Assembly: GCF_003265705.1 (NCBI RefSeq)
Contig: NW_020312967.1
Coordinates: 1,164,879 to 1,228,878 of the forward strand
DNA from: Callorhinus ursinus
Lineage: Eukaryota; Chordata; Mammalia; Carnivora; Otariidae
Length of the DNA: 64,000 nucleotides
Reading direction: 5' to 3'
Position numbers and translations under genes: made by a program. Shown here in pieces: positions 42,966-56,039 of this stretch; position 1 is the stretch's first letter, and every line of letters begins with the position of its first letter. The notes under the pieces are model-generated. The model did not search any database. It was given only the letters and a program-made list of their open reading frames with translations, and was not told where the DNA came from.

Positions 42966-43102
42966 GTCATCGCGCCAGATGTGTTGGTGGTTCAGCACTC
43001 AATGTTCTGTTGAAATAGTCTGCCATACAGACCCATTTCAGGCACAGAAAATCACCTATAGCTTAATGAATGGTACAGACTCTCTCAAAAACGTATGTTT
43101 AC

Positions 43103-43297
43103 GGGGCACCTAGGTGGTTCAGTCGTTAAGCGTCTGCCTTCAGCTCAGGTCATGATCCCAGGGTCTGGGGATCTAGACCAACATCGGGTTCCCCGCTCCG
43201 TGGGAAGCCTGCTTCTCCCTCTCTCACTCCCCCTGCTTGTGTTCCCTCTCTCATTGTTTCTCTCTGTCAAATAAATGAATAAAATCTTAAAAAAAAA
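43103..43297 (+). mobile_element. Can-SINE, arctoid-type variant, plus strand
   Basis: GGGGCACCTAGGTGGTTCAG head, 'CGTCTGCCTTCAGCTCAGG', 'CTTGTGTTCCCTCTCTCATT' and AATAAATGAATAAAATCTT tail. GTATGTTTAC stands on both sides (43093-43102 and 43298-43307). Confidence 0.95.
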
Positions 43298-43309
43298 GTA
43301 TGTTTACTA

Positions 43310-46300
43310 ACCACAAAGAAATGACTGTTGAAATTCAGCTCTTTTAAGGCAGATCACAAATGTAACTTCAGTCTGTCCCAAAATCCCCCATGGGGAATTT
43401 CTCATTCTATGCAATTACAAATAGACATATGCAGAATAATCCCATAGATAAATATATAGATGCATTGTACCACTCATTGAATTACCTTGCTCTGCAATCT
43501 AATTTGGTTTTTTGTTTACTTAAATTAATCCACTACTCCCTGAGTTCTTGGGAGATTATGTCACAAAGCACAGTGCATTGTCCATACTAGGCCCTTAATA
43601 TATGAGGGCCGAGCTATTTGAAACTGAAATTTTGGAATGGGGACCTATTTCTATAGTTCAAAGGGTCTTTCAGTGTGCTTAGTAGATATTTGACTCTACC
43701 AGATATTACAGTGCTTGCCTCATGAATAATTCAATTAGAATGTTTTGTTTACAATGAATTAGATGTTTCTTGTTGTTCAAACATTATCAAAAAAATAGCA
43801 ATTGCAGTTAGAGGAGGGGATTCTTAGTTTTAGCAATTTTGCTGGAAAAAATTTACTCTCTTACAGTAGGTTGACCATCTGTAAACTGTTGTTTATGGCA
43901 CTGTTTACATTTTATCTCTAAATGAAAATTTTCAAGGAACCCAAAACAATGGCATGAGAAATTTAGCTGTCATCTAAAAGGTGCTCACCAGCCTAGGGCT
44001 CCTGTTTCCAAAGTCCCAACTTTTGCTCCTGACCTGGGGAGCTAATAGAGTGACTGTTATGTACAATACAGTAATGAGTCAGTTTTCTCTTTACAGCCAT
44101 GTAACCCCCAGTGGCTATAAGTGGATTTGCCAACATTGCATGTGTGGAGAAGCAAACATACTTCCCTGAGTACAGAAATTTGGTAATTATGCTTTGTTGC
44201 ACCCCATAGCATAGCTCATCTGTGGATAAATAGAGACTTTCATTCAACAGAGCTATAAACCTGGCAACTTTCAAAAACACCACATTTGTGTTAAGAAGAA
44301 AATGTCCTAAAAAAGAAATCTGAGTAAAATATATCTGTTCAAATTTAAGAGTAAACAGACTTGATCATAATCAACTGAATTATTTGGGTATATCTTCAAT
44401 ATGAATGATGATAAAACGATCTATTGCATTTTGCTATAAATGAACAATAAAACAAAGTGTTTGTTAAAACTATGTAGATGAGAAATCTATATATCTGTTA
44501 TATTCCATTTTTGAGTTTGGCTCAACGTTCCCATCAAATTATATAACATTTCATATTCTAACTTTTTAAATATTCATCTCTGGCAAAGAAAAAAAGGAAA
44601 GCATGGTAAACATTCCTTTTTAGAAGGTAGCACTGAGCAAAATGTTCCAAAATAAGCTATAAATGAATTAGCTCAAGGGTGGAAAATTCAATTTAAATAA
44701 TAAATTAGAAACATATCAGAAATTAGATTCTTATGTTTTAGGGTAGCTCTAAAAACGTATTTCTGCCCAAGCCTGTTAATGCTGCCAATGTTATTCAATC
44801 ATATTTAAGTTAAACTGCAAATTAGTTACTGAATATATATTTGATTTACATGAATTCCACATCTGTCAATTCTCTGATAAAATTAATAGCTAACATGTTT
44901 CACTGATAACCATGCTAGTAGATGAATCAGTTAACCACTTTAATAGTTTAACCTCTATTTAAAACCACTATAATCAATCCTTGACAGAGAAATATTTCTG
45001 AATTAAATATTTCAATAGTAAGATAGGACCAGGTAATTGGTAAAATTTTAGTTACATAGTACTAGTATTCTTTTTTTTGCAACGTAAAAGCTTATTGGAA
45101 AAGGTTTAAATAAGCTATGGAGATAGCCTGTGTTCTCTGTTTTACTAAAATTCTTTGAAATGTTCTGAAGAATGTTTATAATGTAAAGCTAATTATACGG
45201 TAGTAACTGTGATTTCTCTTTTGCATGTGGGGATAACTAAATGTCAAAAAGGTAAAGCCTAGGCTGCGTAAGTGACTGCAGGCTGACAGCCCAAATCATC
45301 CCAAAGTTGGTTGTTTTTACCATGTATATTCTTAAAAACATAACATCCCTTGGTAATTTTAGCACAAATTTCCTTCAACAGGATTAGAGTATGATTTATT
45401 GTTCTTATGTTTTAGTGGCTTTCATAGGATGTTGTCAGGGGTTTACTATTTTGCTTGCTTTTGAAAAAGAGAGATCATGAATGGAGGCTTTAGCAGAAAA
45501 ATGACTCCCCATTTCTGAAAATGTGCCCAGTCAGACATATTTTAAGTAATGGCTGCCAGGCAATTTCAAGAGGAAGATAATTCTTTCACCCTTCAACTTT
45601 ATCATCAAAGGAAAAAGCTGTCCTGTTGGTAAGCACACACTACCCTTTATAACAAGATTCAAGTGACCATAGGCAGGCAATTAGACAAGTAACAGATTCT
45701 TAAATTGTGAATATGAAATCTAAGAGTTCAAAAGCAATTGTAGAAAAAACAAAGAAACAAAGAGAAAAAACTAGATGTGCATAGTAGACAATCCCAATAA
45801 AGCATCACTCTAAGAGTGCTGGGGATTAGTTTAAGATGGTCCATTCCATATGGGAAGGTAAAGGAAAGCCCAGCTGAAACACTGTTGGGGTGGACTCTGA
45901 CTGTGTGTAAATACTAGGGGTCTCTTAAGACCCATGTTGGCTCTTAATAAAGCTTTTAGTTTTTAAGTACATATGCAGGAAGAGAGCCGTTCAGGTGACC
46001 TTGTTGAGCTGGATTACTTGGTGAGAGGGCAGAAGCAGAGGCTAAGCACCTGGCACAAACCATATGCAAATAAACTTTAAGCAGCTGCAAAGTAATTGTC
46101 TTTCATCAATCCTTGGGTGTTCCAATGAGTCATTAAAATGGATGAGCCTTTACTTCTCCACCCAAAAGAAGTTGGGGAGAATCAGTGTGATTTGTGATTC
46201 ATACATCATCCTCTAGCTTTCTGGAACTTTTAGTTTTTTGTTTTTTTTTTTTTTACATCCCCAAGTGATATCTTTTGAAAATGACTGTCTTCACCCATGG

Positions 46301-47890
46301 ATCTGACTACAGCACTTGAAGCTCAAATTTAAAAAGGAAAATCTGGCTTGTGAGACATATATTTATAATCCAGGGCTACCAAATGTACTGCCTTGACATC
46401 ACTTGCATATTTCTGAATTTGAGCCAAATACATTCCATGACCTATACTGGATACGTTTTCATTTTTCCATTTTGGGTGAGTTTTACATCTGCTATAGTTT
46501 GGGCAGATGTGTATTTGAGGTTATCTTCATGCTTCAGAAAGCCAAAGATCTCCTGCGTTACACTGAAATTCTTGGAGACTGCCTGTGAGTCACTACATAT
46601 GTTTGTGGGCAGCAGTTTTATATGGCCAAATTTGAAGCACTGACTTAGAGCTGGTATATTCTACCATATGGAGAAGTGGTTTCCAGCCAAAACATTTAAT
46701 TAACAGTGAATGGAGATGACCCTGTCTTTGCTTTACCGCATGTATGTGCTGAACACAGTGACAAAGTGAAGACAAGTGCACTTGCATAGCAGACCAGGTC
46801 CCTGCCCCTTCCCATCTGGTCATGATAACACCAAATCCTATTTTTACCGTCCTCTCTCGCTCCATCTTATTGCACTCCATATGGAGGACAGGCAATAGAT
46901 ACGTGGAAAAATATACATATTTGGGAGCAAATAACACAATTTGATTGGCAATGCTTGCCTCTTACAGGATTAATCTGGGACAACTGAGCCGAAAGCAGAA
47001 AATAGGGAAATATGAAAACCATAAGTTTGATGTCGTAAGTGCAGGTGTTTTGCGATTATTTTTATAAAAGCTTTTTAAAAGGCTGAGTCCATTAGCACTG
47101 AAAATCCCATTCAGTTATAAAGCAATAAAAGGAATGGAAGGAGGAATATATCCAAAACCTGTGATACAATTGCCCATTTCTTGACATTTTTCTAGTTTTT
47201 GAGGCATAATCAAAAAACATGATAAATAAAAGATGCAGAGGTTACGGGGCACCAAAAAGAACAAAACATAATTATCCATTATGATAAGATCATCATTTCA
47301 TGGAAGAAACCCCTAAAGTATTATCAAAAAAGAAGAGACTATCACCATAGGTTACACTGAATAATATTCTTATGAAAAGATCAGTCATAACAGCTAATAC
47401 CAAAGGCAGAACATGCCTCAGTAATGAATCCCATGATATTCCCATGAACAAAAAGAACCAGGAAGAACAAATGTTGTCAATGCTAATAAAAAAAAAAAGA
47501 ATAGTTCAAAAAAGGAATGTCTCCTTAAATTAGCAGCATCGCCTCTTTTAGAATGCAAGGTTAACAGAATTACCAATCAGACCTACATTGTCTGATACAC
47601 TTCACATTTCATTAACTAATTTCCTCCCTTAGTCCAAGTTTTGAAAAAAATAATTTTGGACATTATTATGATCAAAGAGAATTTATTGGACCTTAAAAAT
47701 CCTCCTAGCTCTTTACATCTGGTTGTCAAATCTACCTGTATTTTTCATGATCAAGGAAACTGTATGCGCAGTCATTGAAACAAAGCATCAGAAGTTCTCA
47801 TGCCAATTCCATCTCTGTATTATTTTAAAAAACAGTAGACATGTTTGATTTCCTGGATGTCATCATAACCTTTATAATTAAAAGGTATTT
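43310..47890. other. Long repeat-poor stretch without a supported gene
   Basis: About 4.5 kb with no repeat I can name, AT-rich, and only short frames (longest 46593-46937 minus, 114 codons, unrecognised). The block around 45880-46260 has higher complexity and an octamer-like ATGCAAAT word (46064-46071) close to CAGCTG. The lack of interspersed repeats makes this a reasonable place to look for conserved non-coding sequence. Confidence 0.5.
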
Positions 47891-47908
47891 AAAGTAGTCA
47901 ATTGTTTT

Positions 47909-48118
47909 TTTTGTTTTTTTAAGTTTTTTTTTTTAAAGATTTTATTTATTTATTTGACAGAGAGACACAGCGAGAGAGGGAACATAAGCAGGGGGAGAGG
48001 GAGAGGGAGAAGCAGGCTTCCCGCGGAGCAGGGAGCCCAATGCGGGGCTCGATCCCAGGACCCTGGGATCATGACCTGAGCCAAAGACACTTAACAGACT
48101 GAGCCACCCAGGCGCCCC
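47909..48118 (-). mobile_element. Can-SINE, arctoid-type variant, minus strand, 18-bp duplication
   Basis: Very consensus-like: GACAGAGAGACACAGCGAGA, AAGCAGGCTTCCCGCGGAGC, GCGGGGCTCGATCCCAGGAC, GCCACCCAGGCGCCCC. Its tail is a long T-tract broken by G and AAG. The flanks AAAGTAGTCAATTGTTTT and AAAGTAGTCAACTGTTTT (47891-47908 and 48119-48136) differ at one base. Probably a young, arctoid-age insertion. Confidence 0.97.
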
Positions 48119-48139
48119 AAAGTAGTCAACTGTTTTGGA

Positions 48140-48880
48140 ATTACAGAATGCTGAATAATATTTGCCTGTCTTGCTTTTCTAATTTTCACTAAAATGAGCT
48201 GTGCGTTAGTGCTGGGAAGGCATATTCCGAGTATATAAAGGCAATTTTTTTCCTACGTTTTTTTGGGGGGGCACTTGCAAGCAAACAATCTTTAGAGGTG
48301 GATTTCATTTAAAAAAATCATTGTGGTTAAATAAATATTAATTACATGAAGATACACTCATGGATTTTGTAAAAGGCACATTTTAAAAGCAGTGATCAAA
48401 AATGACTGTTTGCTTCAATCACCCCATTCAGTTAGTGGGACTGGTGTTTCTCTCAGTGGGAGCTGCCATCATAATGACACTTCACAGTGGGAACCCAGTC
48501 GGATGATGCGAAGTAGAATGGAAAAGAATGTCTTTATGTTCAGAAAACATCCCAAATCAGAAAGATTTCAAGTTGTAGTGAAAGAGTCCCATGATTTATC
48601 TTCAGAGGCAAGCACTTTGTTAACTGAACAAGTTCTAACCAGATGTTAATTGAGCATAAAATTACAAAACTTGGCTAGCTTCATGGCAGATTGTAAATCC
48701 ACTGGGTAGAAGCTAGGTTGACCTCTGTGTCCTACATTGCACCTAGCATGATTTGAGTAGTCTATAAATACTGAGTAAATGCAACCGGGAAATATTTGGA
48801 GTTCAAAAATTACTTCTAAAAAGAAAATTCCATGTTTGGTCATATTTTCTCACCAATATTTTATTAGTAGTAATTGTTAC
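48140..48880. other. No supported gene
   Basis: Unrecognised DNA with a plus frame at 48392-48649 (85 codons) of unknown nature. 48700-48780 weakly recalls an L2/MIR 3' end. Confidence 0.4.
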
Positions 48881-48884
48881 AACA

Positions 48885-49005
48885 TTCTGCCATTTACAAA
48901 ATGCTTTCAAGATGCATTAATACATCTAATCCTTACTTCGATACTACAGGTTGGTACCATTTCCCCTATTTTATAGACAAAGAACGTGACAACTAGCAAG
49001 CTTTT
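48885..49005 (-). repeat. MIR SINE fragment, antisense
   Basis: 'TGCCATTTACAAAATGCTTT', 'ATTAATACATCTAATCCTTA', 'GGTACCATTTCCCCTATTTT', 'ATAGACAAAGAACGTGACA' follow the antisense MIR 3' half. Confidence 0.65.
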
Positions 49006-49269
49006 CCAAAAGAAAAGGGGGGGAAAAAAGCATACTATGAAGTAGCAGAGTTATTATGTGAACCATACTCTTTGCTCAGAAATCTCTCTGAAGGAAATCC
49101 AAGATTGTTGCAATGCCCCTTAACCTAATTCTATCAATAAATTCATATATACTCAATTAGAATTGGGGGAATTGGGCCAATATTAATGTCAATTAACCCA
49201 CCTATTTATTGACTCAATCCCTGGAACAGTACTAGATGCTTTTAAAAAATATAGGTTTAGATCATTTTC

Positions 49270-50120
49270 CTAGCTTTATGTACACAAAGGCCCAGGATAG
49301 CAACAAAGATCCTACTAACATCCTTACTGAACCTTGTTCATCCTGTTTTGCTTCTTACCTCTTATCACATATGTTGAGAGAGTATTCAATAGCCTCTGCC
49401 TCCAATTGTCATCATCCCCTCTCTTCCAACAACCTCCCTATTCTGTAATTTCAACCACCATCATTCTACCGAAATGGCTTCCTCAAGAACATAGGTGACC
49501 TTTGAATTAACAAATTAAAACATCTAATCTTGGTCCCTCTTGACCTTCCTACATCTTTTAGAATTCTTGTTGATTCCTTTTTTTTTTAAAGATTATTTAT
49601 TTATTTATTTGAGAGCAAGAATGAGATTGAGAGAGCATGAGAGGGGGGAGGGTCAGAGGGAGAAGCAGACTCCCCGCTGAGCAGGGAGCCCAATGCGGGA
49701 CTCGATCCTGAGACTCCAGGATCATGACCTGAGCCAAAGGCAGTCGCCCAACCAACTGAGCCACCCAGGCGCCCTCTTGTTGATTCCTTTTGTTAATATT
49801 TGCTTTGCTGGGTCCTCTGTAAAATGTCTTTGTTCCCTATGATTCCGCCCTGTACCTCATGTTTTTCTATCTTTGCACCTACAAGTGTAAACTCTCCTGA
49901 TACTGATGAAATATTACTTCTGAGCCAGATAACTGGCTTCAAATTCAGTAGACTAAAATAAAATTTGTCCTCTTTGCTGAAGACCCTCTTCTTTTCTGCC
50001 TTGCCTATTCTGACCATAAGTTTATCATCATGCCAGTCATCTACAATTGAAGACTGTCTTTTTTCTGTTTTAGTTGCTGAGACCCACTATTCTTTCTTCA
50101 CAGTTGTGGCCCTTTCTTAA
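49270..50120 (+). repeat. L2 LINE ORF2 fragment, split by a SINE
   Basis: Left piece: 'CATCATTCTACCGAAATGGC' and 'CTTGGTCCCTCTTGACCTTC'. Right piece: 'TTTGCTGGGTCCTCTGTAAA', 'TGTCTTTGTTCCCTATGATT'. The order matches the L2 reverse-transcriptase region read on the plus strand. Strongly diverged. Confidence 0.55.
49582..49774 (-). mobile_element. Can-SINE, minus strand, perfect 17-bp target duplication
   Basis: TCTTGTTGATTCCTTTT occurs at 49565-49581 and 49775-49791 without a mismatch. The body has CTCCCCGCTGAGCAGGGAGC and GCGGGACTCGATCCTGAGAC and ends GCCACCCAGGCGCC. A perfect duplication suggests a fairly recent insertion. Confidence 0.97.
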
Positions 50121-50124
50121 AACA

Positions 50125-50800
50125 TAGTTTGGGAACATCTCTTTCAGATTACTATGCCAAAAGCACAACTTAGTGGTACACTCTTAATTAAAAGTATGCA
50201 AAGTGCTCCTCTCCATCTCTCATCCCTGTTATCTATTAGGTAGAGTCCAGTCTGCTGATTTCTTCAAAGTCCTCATTATTCCCCTTCATTCAAGACGACC
50301 TGATGTAAAGAAGAAATTTATACATTTCAGATGTGGTATCCTTTGCATTCAGGGCTGAATTCACAGCTTCCTCAAGCTGGAAAGCTTTAATCCCCCATAG
50401 AATGTATTAACAAATCATCCTGAAAGAACAACAACAAATGCTATTTTTTCCATGTGGTCTTCCCTGATTTTCCAAGTTAGAAATCCATCTCTTCCCAATA
50501 AAGCCCTTTAACACTTAGTTGATACCATTCACATATCAGGAATTTACTTTCATCTTTTCTTCCTTTCCTCCCTCCCTCCCTCCCTCCCTCCCTTCCTTCT
50601 TTCCTTTCTTGAATTGTGTGCCTACATACTATACGTCAGTGTATTTATTGGGTTATCTTTGTATAGCCTTATCTATTTTTCTATCTATCCAACATCCCAT
50701 CACTCTATATTTACCTTTCTTTCATTAAAATATTGATTCCAGAATATTATACACTCCTTAAAATGAGATGGAATTTCCATTCATCCTCATCTCATTTTTA
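50125..50800 (+). repeat. L2-like 3' region, plus strand
   Basis: 'GTGGTCTTCCCTGATTTTCC', 'AGAAATCCATCTCTTCCCAA' and 'TTATCTTTGTATAGCCTTAT' occupy the order of the L2 3' part ('gccttccctgaccacc...ctctctccctcc...'). The identification is loose; the CCCT repeat lies inside. Confidence 0.4.
50555..50610. repeat. CCCT/CCTT tetranucleotide repeat
   Basis: TTCCTTTCC, then about seven CCCT units, then TTCCTTCTTTCC. Pyrimidine on the plus strand throughout. Confidence 0.95.
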
Positions 50801-50804
50801 CACA

Positions 50805-51475
50805 TTTAAAAGCATATGGTATATAACAAATTCTTAATGTGATGCATAAGTAATTGAAAGAGAATCAAATTGTGTCAGGATCAAGAGAAAAAATATCATA
50901 AACAATATCAAAGGAGTAAGAATTTTAAGAAATACATAGAAAGACAAAATGCTCATCAAGGAGATCTGGATATTGAGGTCAGAATGCCCGGAATAATTCA
51001 CCTTTAAAAGTTAAGGATCAGTAACAAGTCTAGAGTTCAATAAGCCTGTGGGTGAGCAGGGAAGGATAGCCAAAAATAAGACTCATGAGAAGCATCCAAC
51101 AGACAAACAGGAAGCATGGACAGGGGTGTGAAGCAACATGACAAGATTTCAAAGTCAGCCAAGGAGCCAGTTCTCTGGATCACTACCACTAAGACCCAAA
51201 TTTTTCCTTTGTAACTTTTCCATCTGCTTTGTGCTCTTATATCCTGACAGTATCATGATCCAGGAAGTTTCAAAAAGCAGGGTTTCTTCCTGGCACCTGT
51301 TTCTTATTTCTTCTATTAGCAGAATCTGCACTGATGACAAATATATGCAGGGTTGGGTGCCAATGCTAACTCAAGTAATAGCTACACATAAGGGACTGAA
51401 GACACCGTGACTACAGCCCAGAACTACGTGCAACAGGACTCGGAGAACACAAGTTAGAGGACAGTTTAAATGAGG
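50805..51475. other. No supported gene
   Basis: Unrecognised sequence. Frames at 51138-51410 (plus) and 51155-51340 (minus) overlap and lack recognisable content. Confidence 0.4.
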
Positions 51476-51479
51476 CTAG

Positions 51480-51950
51480 CCACTGATTTATCTTTTTAAA
51501 ATGCTTAAGCATACACCAGACACTGAGTGGGACTCTATAGTGCAAAATGAGTTAAGCATGGATCCTGCTCCCCAAGAGCATGCAATGTATTTGAGGAGAC
51601 TGATAATAAAAAAGTACATACAAAAACGTATGCCTAAATGTGTATAAGTGTGATGCTGATAAGTATAACAAACGGGTGCTGAAATAACAGATAGATCGGG
51701 TATGCTATTGGTTGATGAGAAAAGCTGCTGAGAAGGTGATATGTGAGCTAAGATAAAATATGAAAAACTATCTGATGCAGAGGGAAGTTTATTCTAGTTA
51801 GAGAAAACACCATGAGCAAAAATGGGAAAACTGGTTTATTCAAGGAATTTATATAAAGCAACTCATCTGCTGGATGGTGAGGCAAAGGAAGACAGGTGAG
51901 AGAGAAGATGGGACAGAGGGAACATCCAGGTATCTGCAGCATCTGAGGTC
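51480..51950 (-). repeat. L2-like fragment, antisense
   Basis: 'ACACCAGACACTGAGTGGGA', 'GATCCTGCTCCCCAAGAGCA', 'AAGGTGATATGTGAGCTAAG', 'GAAAACACCATGAGCAAAAA' follow the antisense L2-type order ('ccaggcactg...ccctgccctcatggagctta...gaaggtgacatttgagc...gaacagcatgtgcaaaggc'). Confidence 0.55.
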
Positions 51951-51954
51951 AACA

Positions 51955-53190
51955 ATCACATAAACAATTAGAATGAGCAATAAAAGCCAAAATACAATTT
52001 ATAATTATATACCAAAAAGATGTGAAGCGGTCATGGAAATTAACATGAATTGCAAGAATTCATAGTCTTTAACTGAATCCATTACCTGACATATAAACTC
52101 TGACTTTATACCTGACCATATTATGTACTCTGACATTATATTATCACTGTTAGTGAACGGAACTATTTTATTTTTGGTTTGAATAATGGCTTTCATTCCC
52201 CAAAACAAAACTTACACTCCTCTGATTCACCTCCAAAGCTTTCACACTGGTCAATTTTGAAGCCCTCTCAGTCACTTTTTTGCTAGAACTTTCTGTCTCT
52301 GGGAATGACAATCACTTGGCATCTTTGCCTCTGAAACACATTCTGAATTCAGGGTCACAGAGATGTCATTTTTAACAACATGCTCTAACCTCAGATGGAA
52401 ATTCTGAGTGTCTATTGGGTTAACTGATTTCAAAAGAAAGACAGACAAATGAGATGTTTCAATAATATTGAATGGCTCCAAATTCCTTTTTTTGTGGAGT
52501 TTGTTGAGCTTCTCTTTTTGGGGTTGCTTTTCTCAGAGACAAGAAATGCATTCCCTCTCTGAGACCATAGGAATGTCAAAGAGGGCCTAGAGGCCAAATC
52601 ACAGTTTGGAATCCCACTGACCTACAAACTCCTCATTCCTCTTGTCCCAGGAGACATCATGCTAACCATTAGTACTACGGCTTTCTTTTCCCCTTTTGCA
52701 TGCCTGGGATCTGCCTGCAAGGAAGTCTTGAGTACTCCAGATCGTCGATATTGTTGGATGGCTTGTGAGCACTTGGCAAGTGTGGTCTTCTGGCCAACAG
52801 GTGCCTTTTTCTGAGATTGTTCTTCACTCTGAATTGAGAGCTAGAGTACACATAAGTGTTCAAGAAAAATTATACTAAAAATTCCAGAAAGCTATTATTC
52901 ATGCTGCCTCCTTCAGAAAGCAGAAATTCAAAAATTCCCGTGAAAATCATAAATTAAATGGGGGCGTTAAGTCAAACCATTATGCAGGAGCCAACAACTA
53001 AGGTTCTCATTTTTAAGCTTTACTCAGTACAAAAAATTCTCCCAAGAAAGAAATCATTTACAGTGCATTAATTTTTGGAGAAATGGCATCTGTTACGAAT
53101 TACAGTTTGGTGTTCTTTCTCAGTTTTTAATGGTAAGATAGAATAGGGTTTTATTCACCTTACATATAATTTTTTGCCTTCCATATGGGA
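51955..53190. other. No supported gene
   Basis: Unrecognised sequence; minus-strand frames at 52005-52208, 52272-52481 and 52675-52863 have no recognisable product. No named repeat. Confidence 0.45.
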
Positions 53191-53193
53191 TGT

Positions 53194-53216
53194 ACACACA
53201 CACACACACATTCACA
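53194..53216. repeat. CA dinucleotide repeat
   Basis: About nine CA units followed by TTCACACATGC. Confidence 0.92.
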
Positions 53217-53219
53217 CAT

Positions 53220-53690
53220 GCATTGGGGTCCAATTTCTATCCTAAGTTTGTATGCAAGCATGTCATCTAGATATATTTGTCAAACAATAATGGAAGCACA
53301 GGAAATATAATTCAATAAGCCCCCCCTTTTTTGGCATAAAACTATTTGGTTTCACATTAGTGGGCTGGAAAGAAACTGTGATGGGGAAAGGCATGGTGCC
53401 AGTCCCTATGTCCAGCCCAGGGGACACCTCTCTGCATCCTAAGGAGAGAGAGCCTTGTTTTCATCTGAGGCTCTCTGAGGCACAAGGACCAAATTATACC
53501 GCTTTGGTACTCAAGAGATAATGTGAGACACACAGGACTGGCAAGAGGATGTCATTGCTCTTCAGTATGGTCATGGGGCAATGAAGCTCTGTTGCTGCTC
53601 TGCTCTGTAGATGACCCACATTTCCCCGAAGCCCAACTCAAATGTCTTCTGTTGACATGGACGGCTCCCTGCAGAAGATGTGAATGGCTT
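53220..53690. other. No supported gene
   Basis: Better base balance than the neighbourhood, but no recognisable frame or repeat. Confidence 0.4.
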
Positions 53691-53699
53691 CCTGCATCT

Positions 53700-53995
53700 C
53701 CCTCCTAGAGGTCATTATCTTTGTCCTGCAGCATCCTTCCTTGCCCTCAGCTGGGTAACTCTGAGGTACATTTCACCCAGGTCCAGAGGGTCCTCAGGGG
53801 GAGTGCACCCCCGCTGCCTACTCATCACAGTATCTAGCTGTAATATATACTCATGCACATTCATTACATCATAGCGCAGCCCTTCAATGGACCTGTTAGT
53901 GACTTGTCTACCTTGCCTGTTTTGAGATCAGCTTCCAAATAAACCCCCTGTGCCCATATTCTTGTCTTGAATCTTTTGGGAAATCCAAAATAAAA
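53700..53995 (+). repeat. Possible LTR fragment, plus strand
   Basis: The end 'CAGCTTCCAAATAAACCCCC' and 'CCCATATTCTTGTCTTGAAT' resembles the R-U5 part of MaLR/ERVL LTRs ('aataaactctt...cttgtctcaggctctg'). The 5' side is unclear. Confidence 0.35.
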
Positions 53996-54299
53996 TAGTT
54001 CTCTCAAAGTTCTGCTCTCTGAAAGCATCAGAAGACAGTCCTGACACAGATATCCTTTCTTGTAGACAGGGCACGGGGGCAGGGACAATGGTGGGCAGTG
54101 GGCACCAATGGGAGCTATGTGGGACGGGAATAAAAATGAAGGAAAATTCAAGCATAAATATAAAACTGTCTTTAGTTAGCTCCAAGAATACTAGGGAGGG
54201 AAACTAAAGGAAGGAAGGCCTACCTCTGTTATGAAGTTACAGCACCTCTTAGTAAAAGTGATTTATTATTATCAGGATAAAAGGACCATGAGAGCTGGG

Positions 54300-54385
54300 G
54301 TTGTCGTTTAGTGCTGTGTAGTCCAGCACCTAAAACAGTATCTGGAACACAGAAAGCTTCCAACAAATATATATTGAATTAGGGA
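54300..54385 (+). repeat. L2/MIR-type 3' end
   Basis: 'CAGCACCTAAAACAGTATCT', 'GGAACACAGAAAGCTTCCAA', 'CAAATATATATTGAATTAGG' follow 'cagcacctagcacagtgcctggcacatagtaggcgctcaataaatatttgttgaat'. Confidence 0.6.
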
Positions 54386-54389
54386 ATAA

Positions 54390-56035
54390 ACTTGACCACC
54401 CTAAAAGCTGAAGGTAGATGAAGAGTGATTGAAATACCATACACAAATATGTGTACACATGTATACACAAACTATACATTATCCACAAATAAATGCACAA
54501 ACACATGGACATTATAGCCTACAGCACATCAACTTTCATATTTAAGTGGTATTTAAATGTAATATATTCTACGCCTGTGGCCTCTTCACTTTTTAGGCTG
54601 ACTGAATCTAGACTCTAAGCCTGTTTATCTACTATAATAGAGTTCTTAATAGATGTCAGGCACATTACGTGCATTTCTCTTATTTAATTGGCAATTCTTT
54701 CTTTACAGGTTTTTTAGATTTTATGTATTATGTAATGTGACAAATGCCCAACCTGCAAGCCTCTTAATAATAATCTCCATGCTTTTTTCTAGTATACTCT
54801 TTTAGTTTTTACCTTTGCATTTTTACCTAGCTGGAATGTTTCATGTTGCAAAGAGTGAGGCATTGATCCACCTTTCCATTCTTTTGAGGAGTGTCAGTCC
54901 AGTTACAGCAATGATTTATGAAGAATTCATCTTTTACTACTGATTTCAAGGATCACGTTTTTATTGACTTTAAGAGACCCCATTTGTATTTGAGTCTATT
55001 TCTGGGCTCTCTATTCCAGTGAGTTTTACAATTAGCTCTAAAACAATTTATACTGCTTTTTTAGATTCTATAGCTTAGGAAAGTAATATCATCTCGCTTC
55101 AGTTTTTCCAAGTTAATTCTTGAGGTCTTATGAGGCTGAAGACAAAATGTTCTTGACTATAGTTGACCGGGACAGAAGGCAGAGCAACAGTTTTCAGCAA
55201 GTCTGAGTATCCCAGCAAGTCCACAAATTTTACCACTACTTATCTCCTAGGAAATAATGTCACCCAACCTGAAAACTCTGCCTCACCACCAAACCATCTG
55301 CAGTCATGAGGCCTTTTCAGCCTCTGCCTAAAGTCTTCATTGTGGATTAGCTGTGAATTATGAAATCAGTCATTTATTTTTTTCAGGACATCAACTAGGT
55401 CTTTTTATTTCTGGTAAATTTCTAAAATAAAACATACAAAAATTATATATCCCCACTTTTTTAAATACACAAAAGTTTGTTTATAATAATCATTTTGATA
55501 ATTGCCTTTATATAATTGTGTTTCAAATTGTATACATGTATATTTCTGTATTCAAATATTTTTGTTTAAATGTATATGAACTCTGATGTTTGGTGATACT
55601 TAACTTATAAATGAGAAATGTTTTCATCCATCTATGGCATGTAAACTCTAAGTTTATCTAGATTACTTGTGCTTCAACACTATGGTTATAAACAACAAAC
55701 ACACATTTAATATTAATATAAATGTGCACACATAATGTAATTCAGCTTATCTTTTTCTCCATCTCTTCTTACTGAGCAAGAATTGCAGACTTAAAAAACT
55801 TTGAAGCCTATCTCTGTTGGCATCAGGACTCCAAAATTTGCAACCAAATTTCTTCTTGGCTCCTTTTCCTCCTCCCATCTTCCTCTCCTTGACCCTCCTT
55901 ATGCAAGGTCCTCCTATACCCTCTCCTCAAAATCCCAGTTTGGAGGAAAATGTGAATAATTCCATATCTTTGAAAAACTTAAGGCATAAAAATCTAAAGA
56001 AGTAAATGAGACTGCAGATGTTTCTGAGATTTAAC
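54390..56035. other. No supported gene; AT-rich
   Basis: No repeat that I can name with confidence. Parts (55370-55640) are extremely AT-rich. The 55817-56005 frame is unrecognised. Confidence 0.45.
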
Positions 56036-56039
56036 ATTT

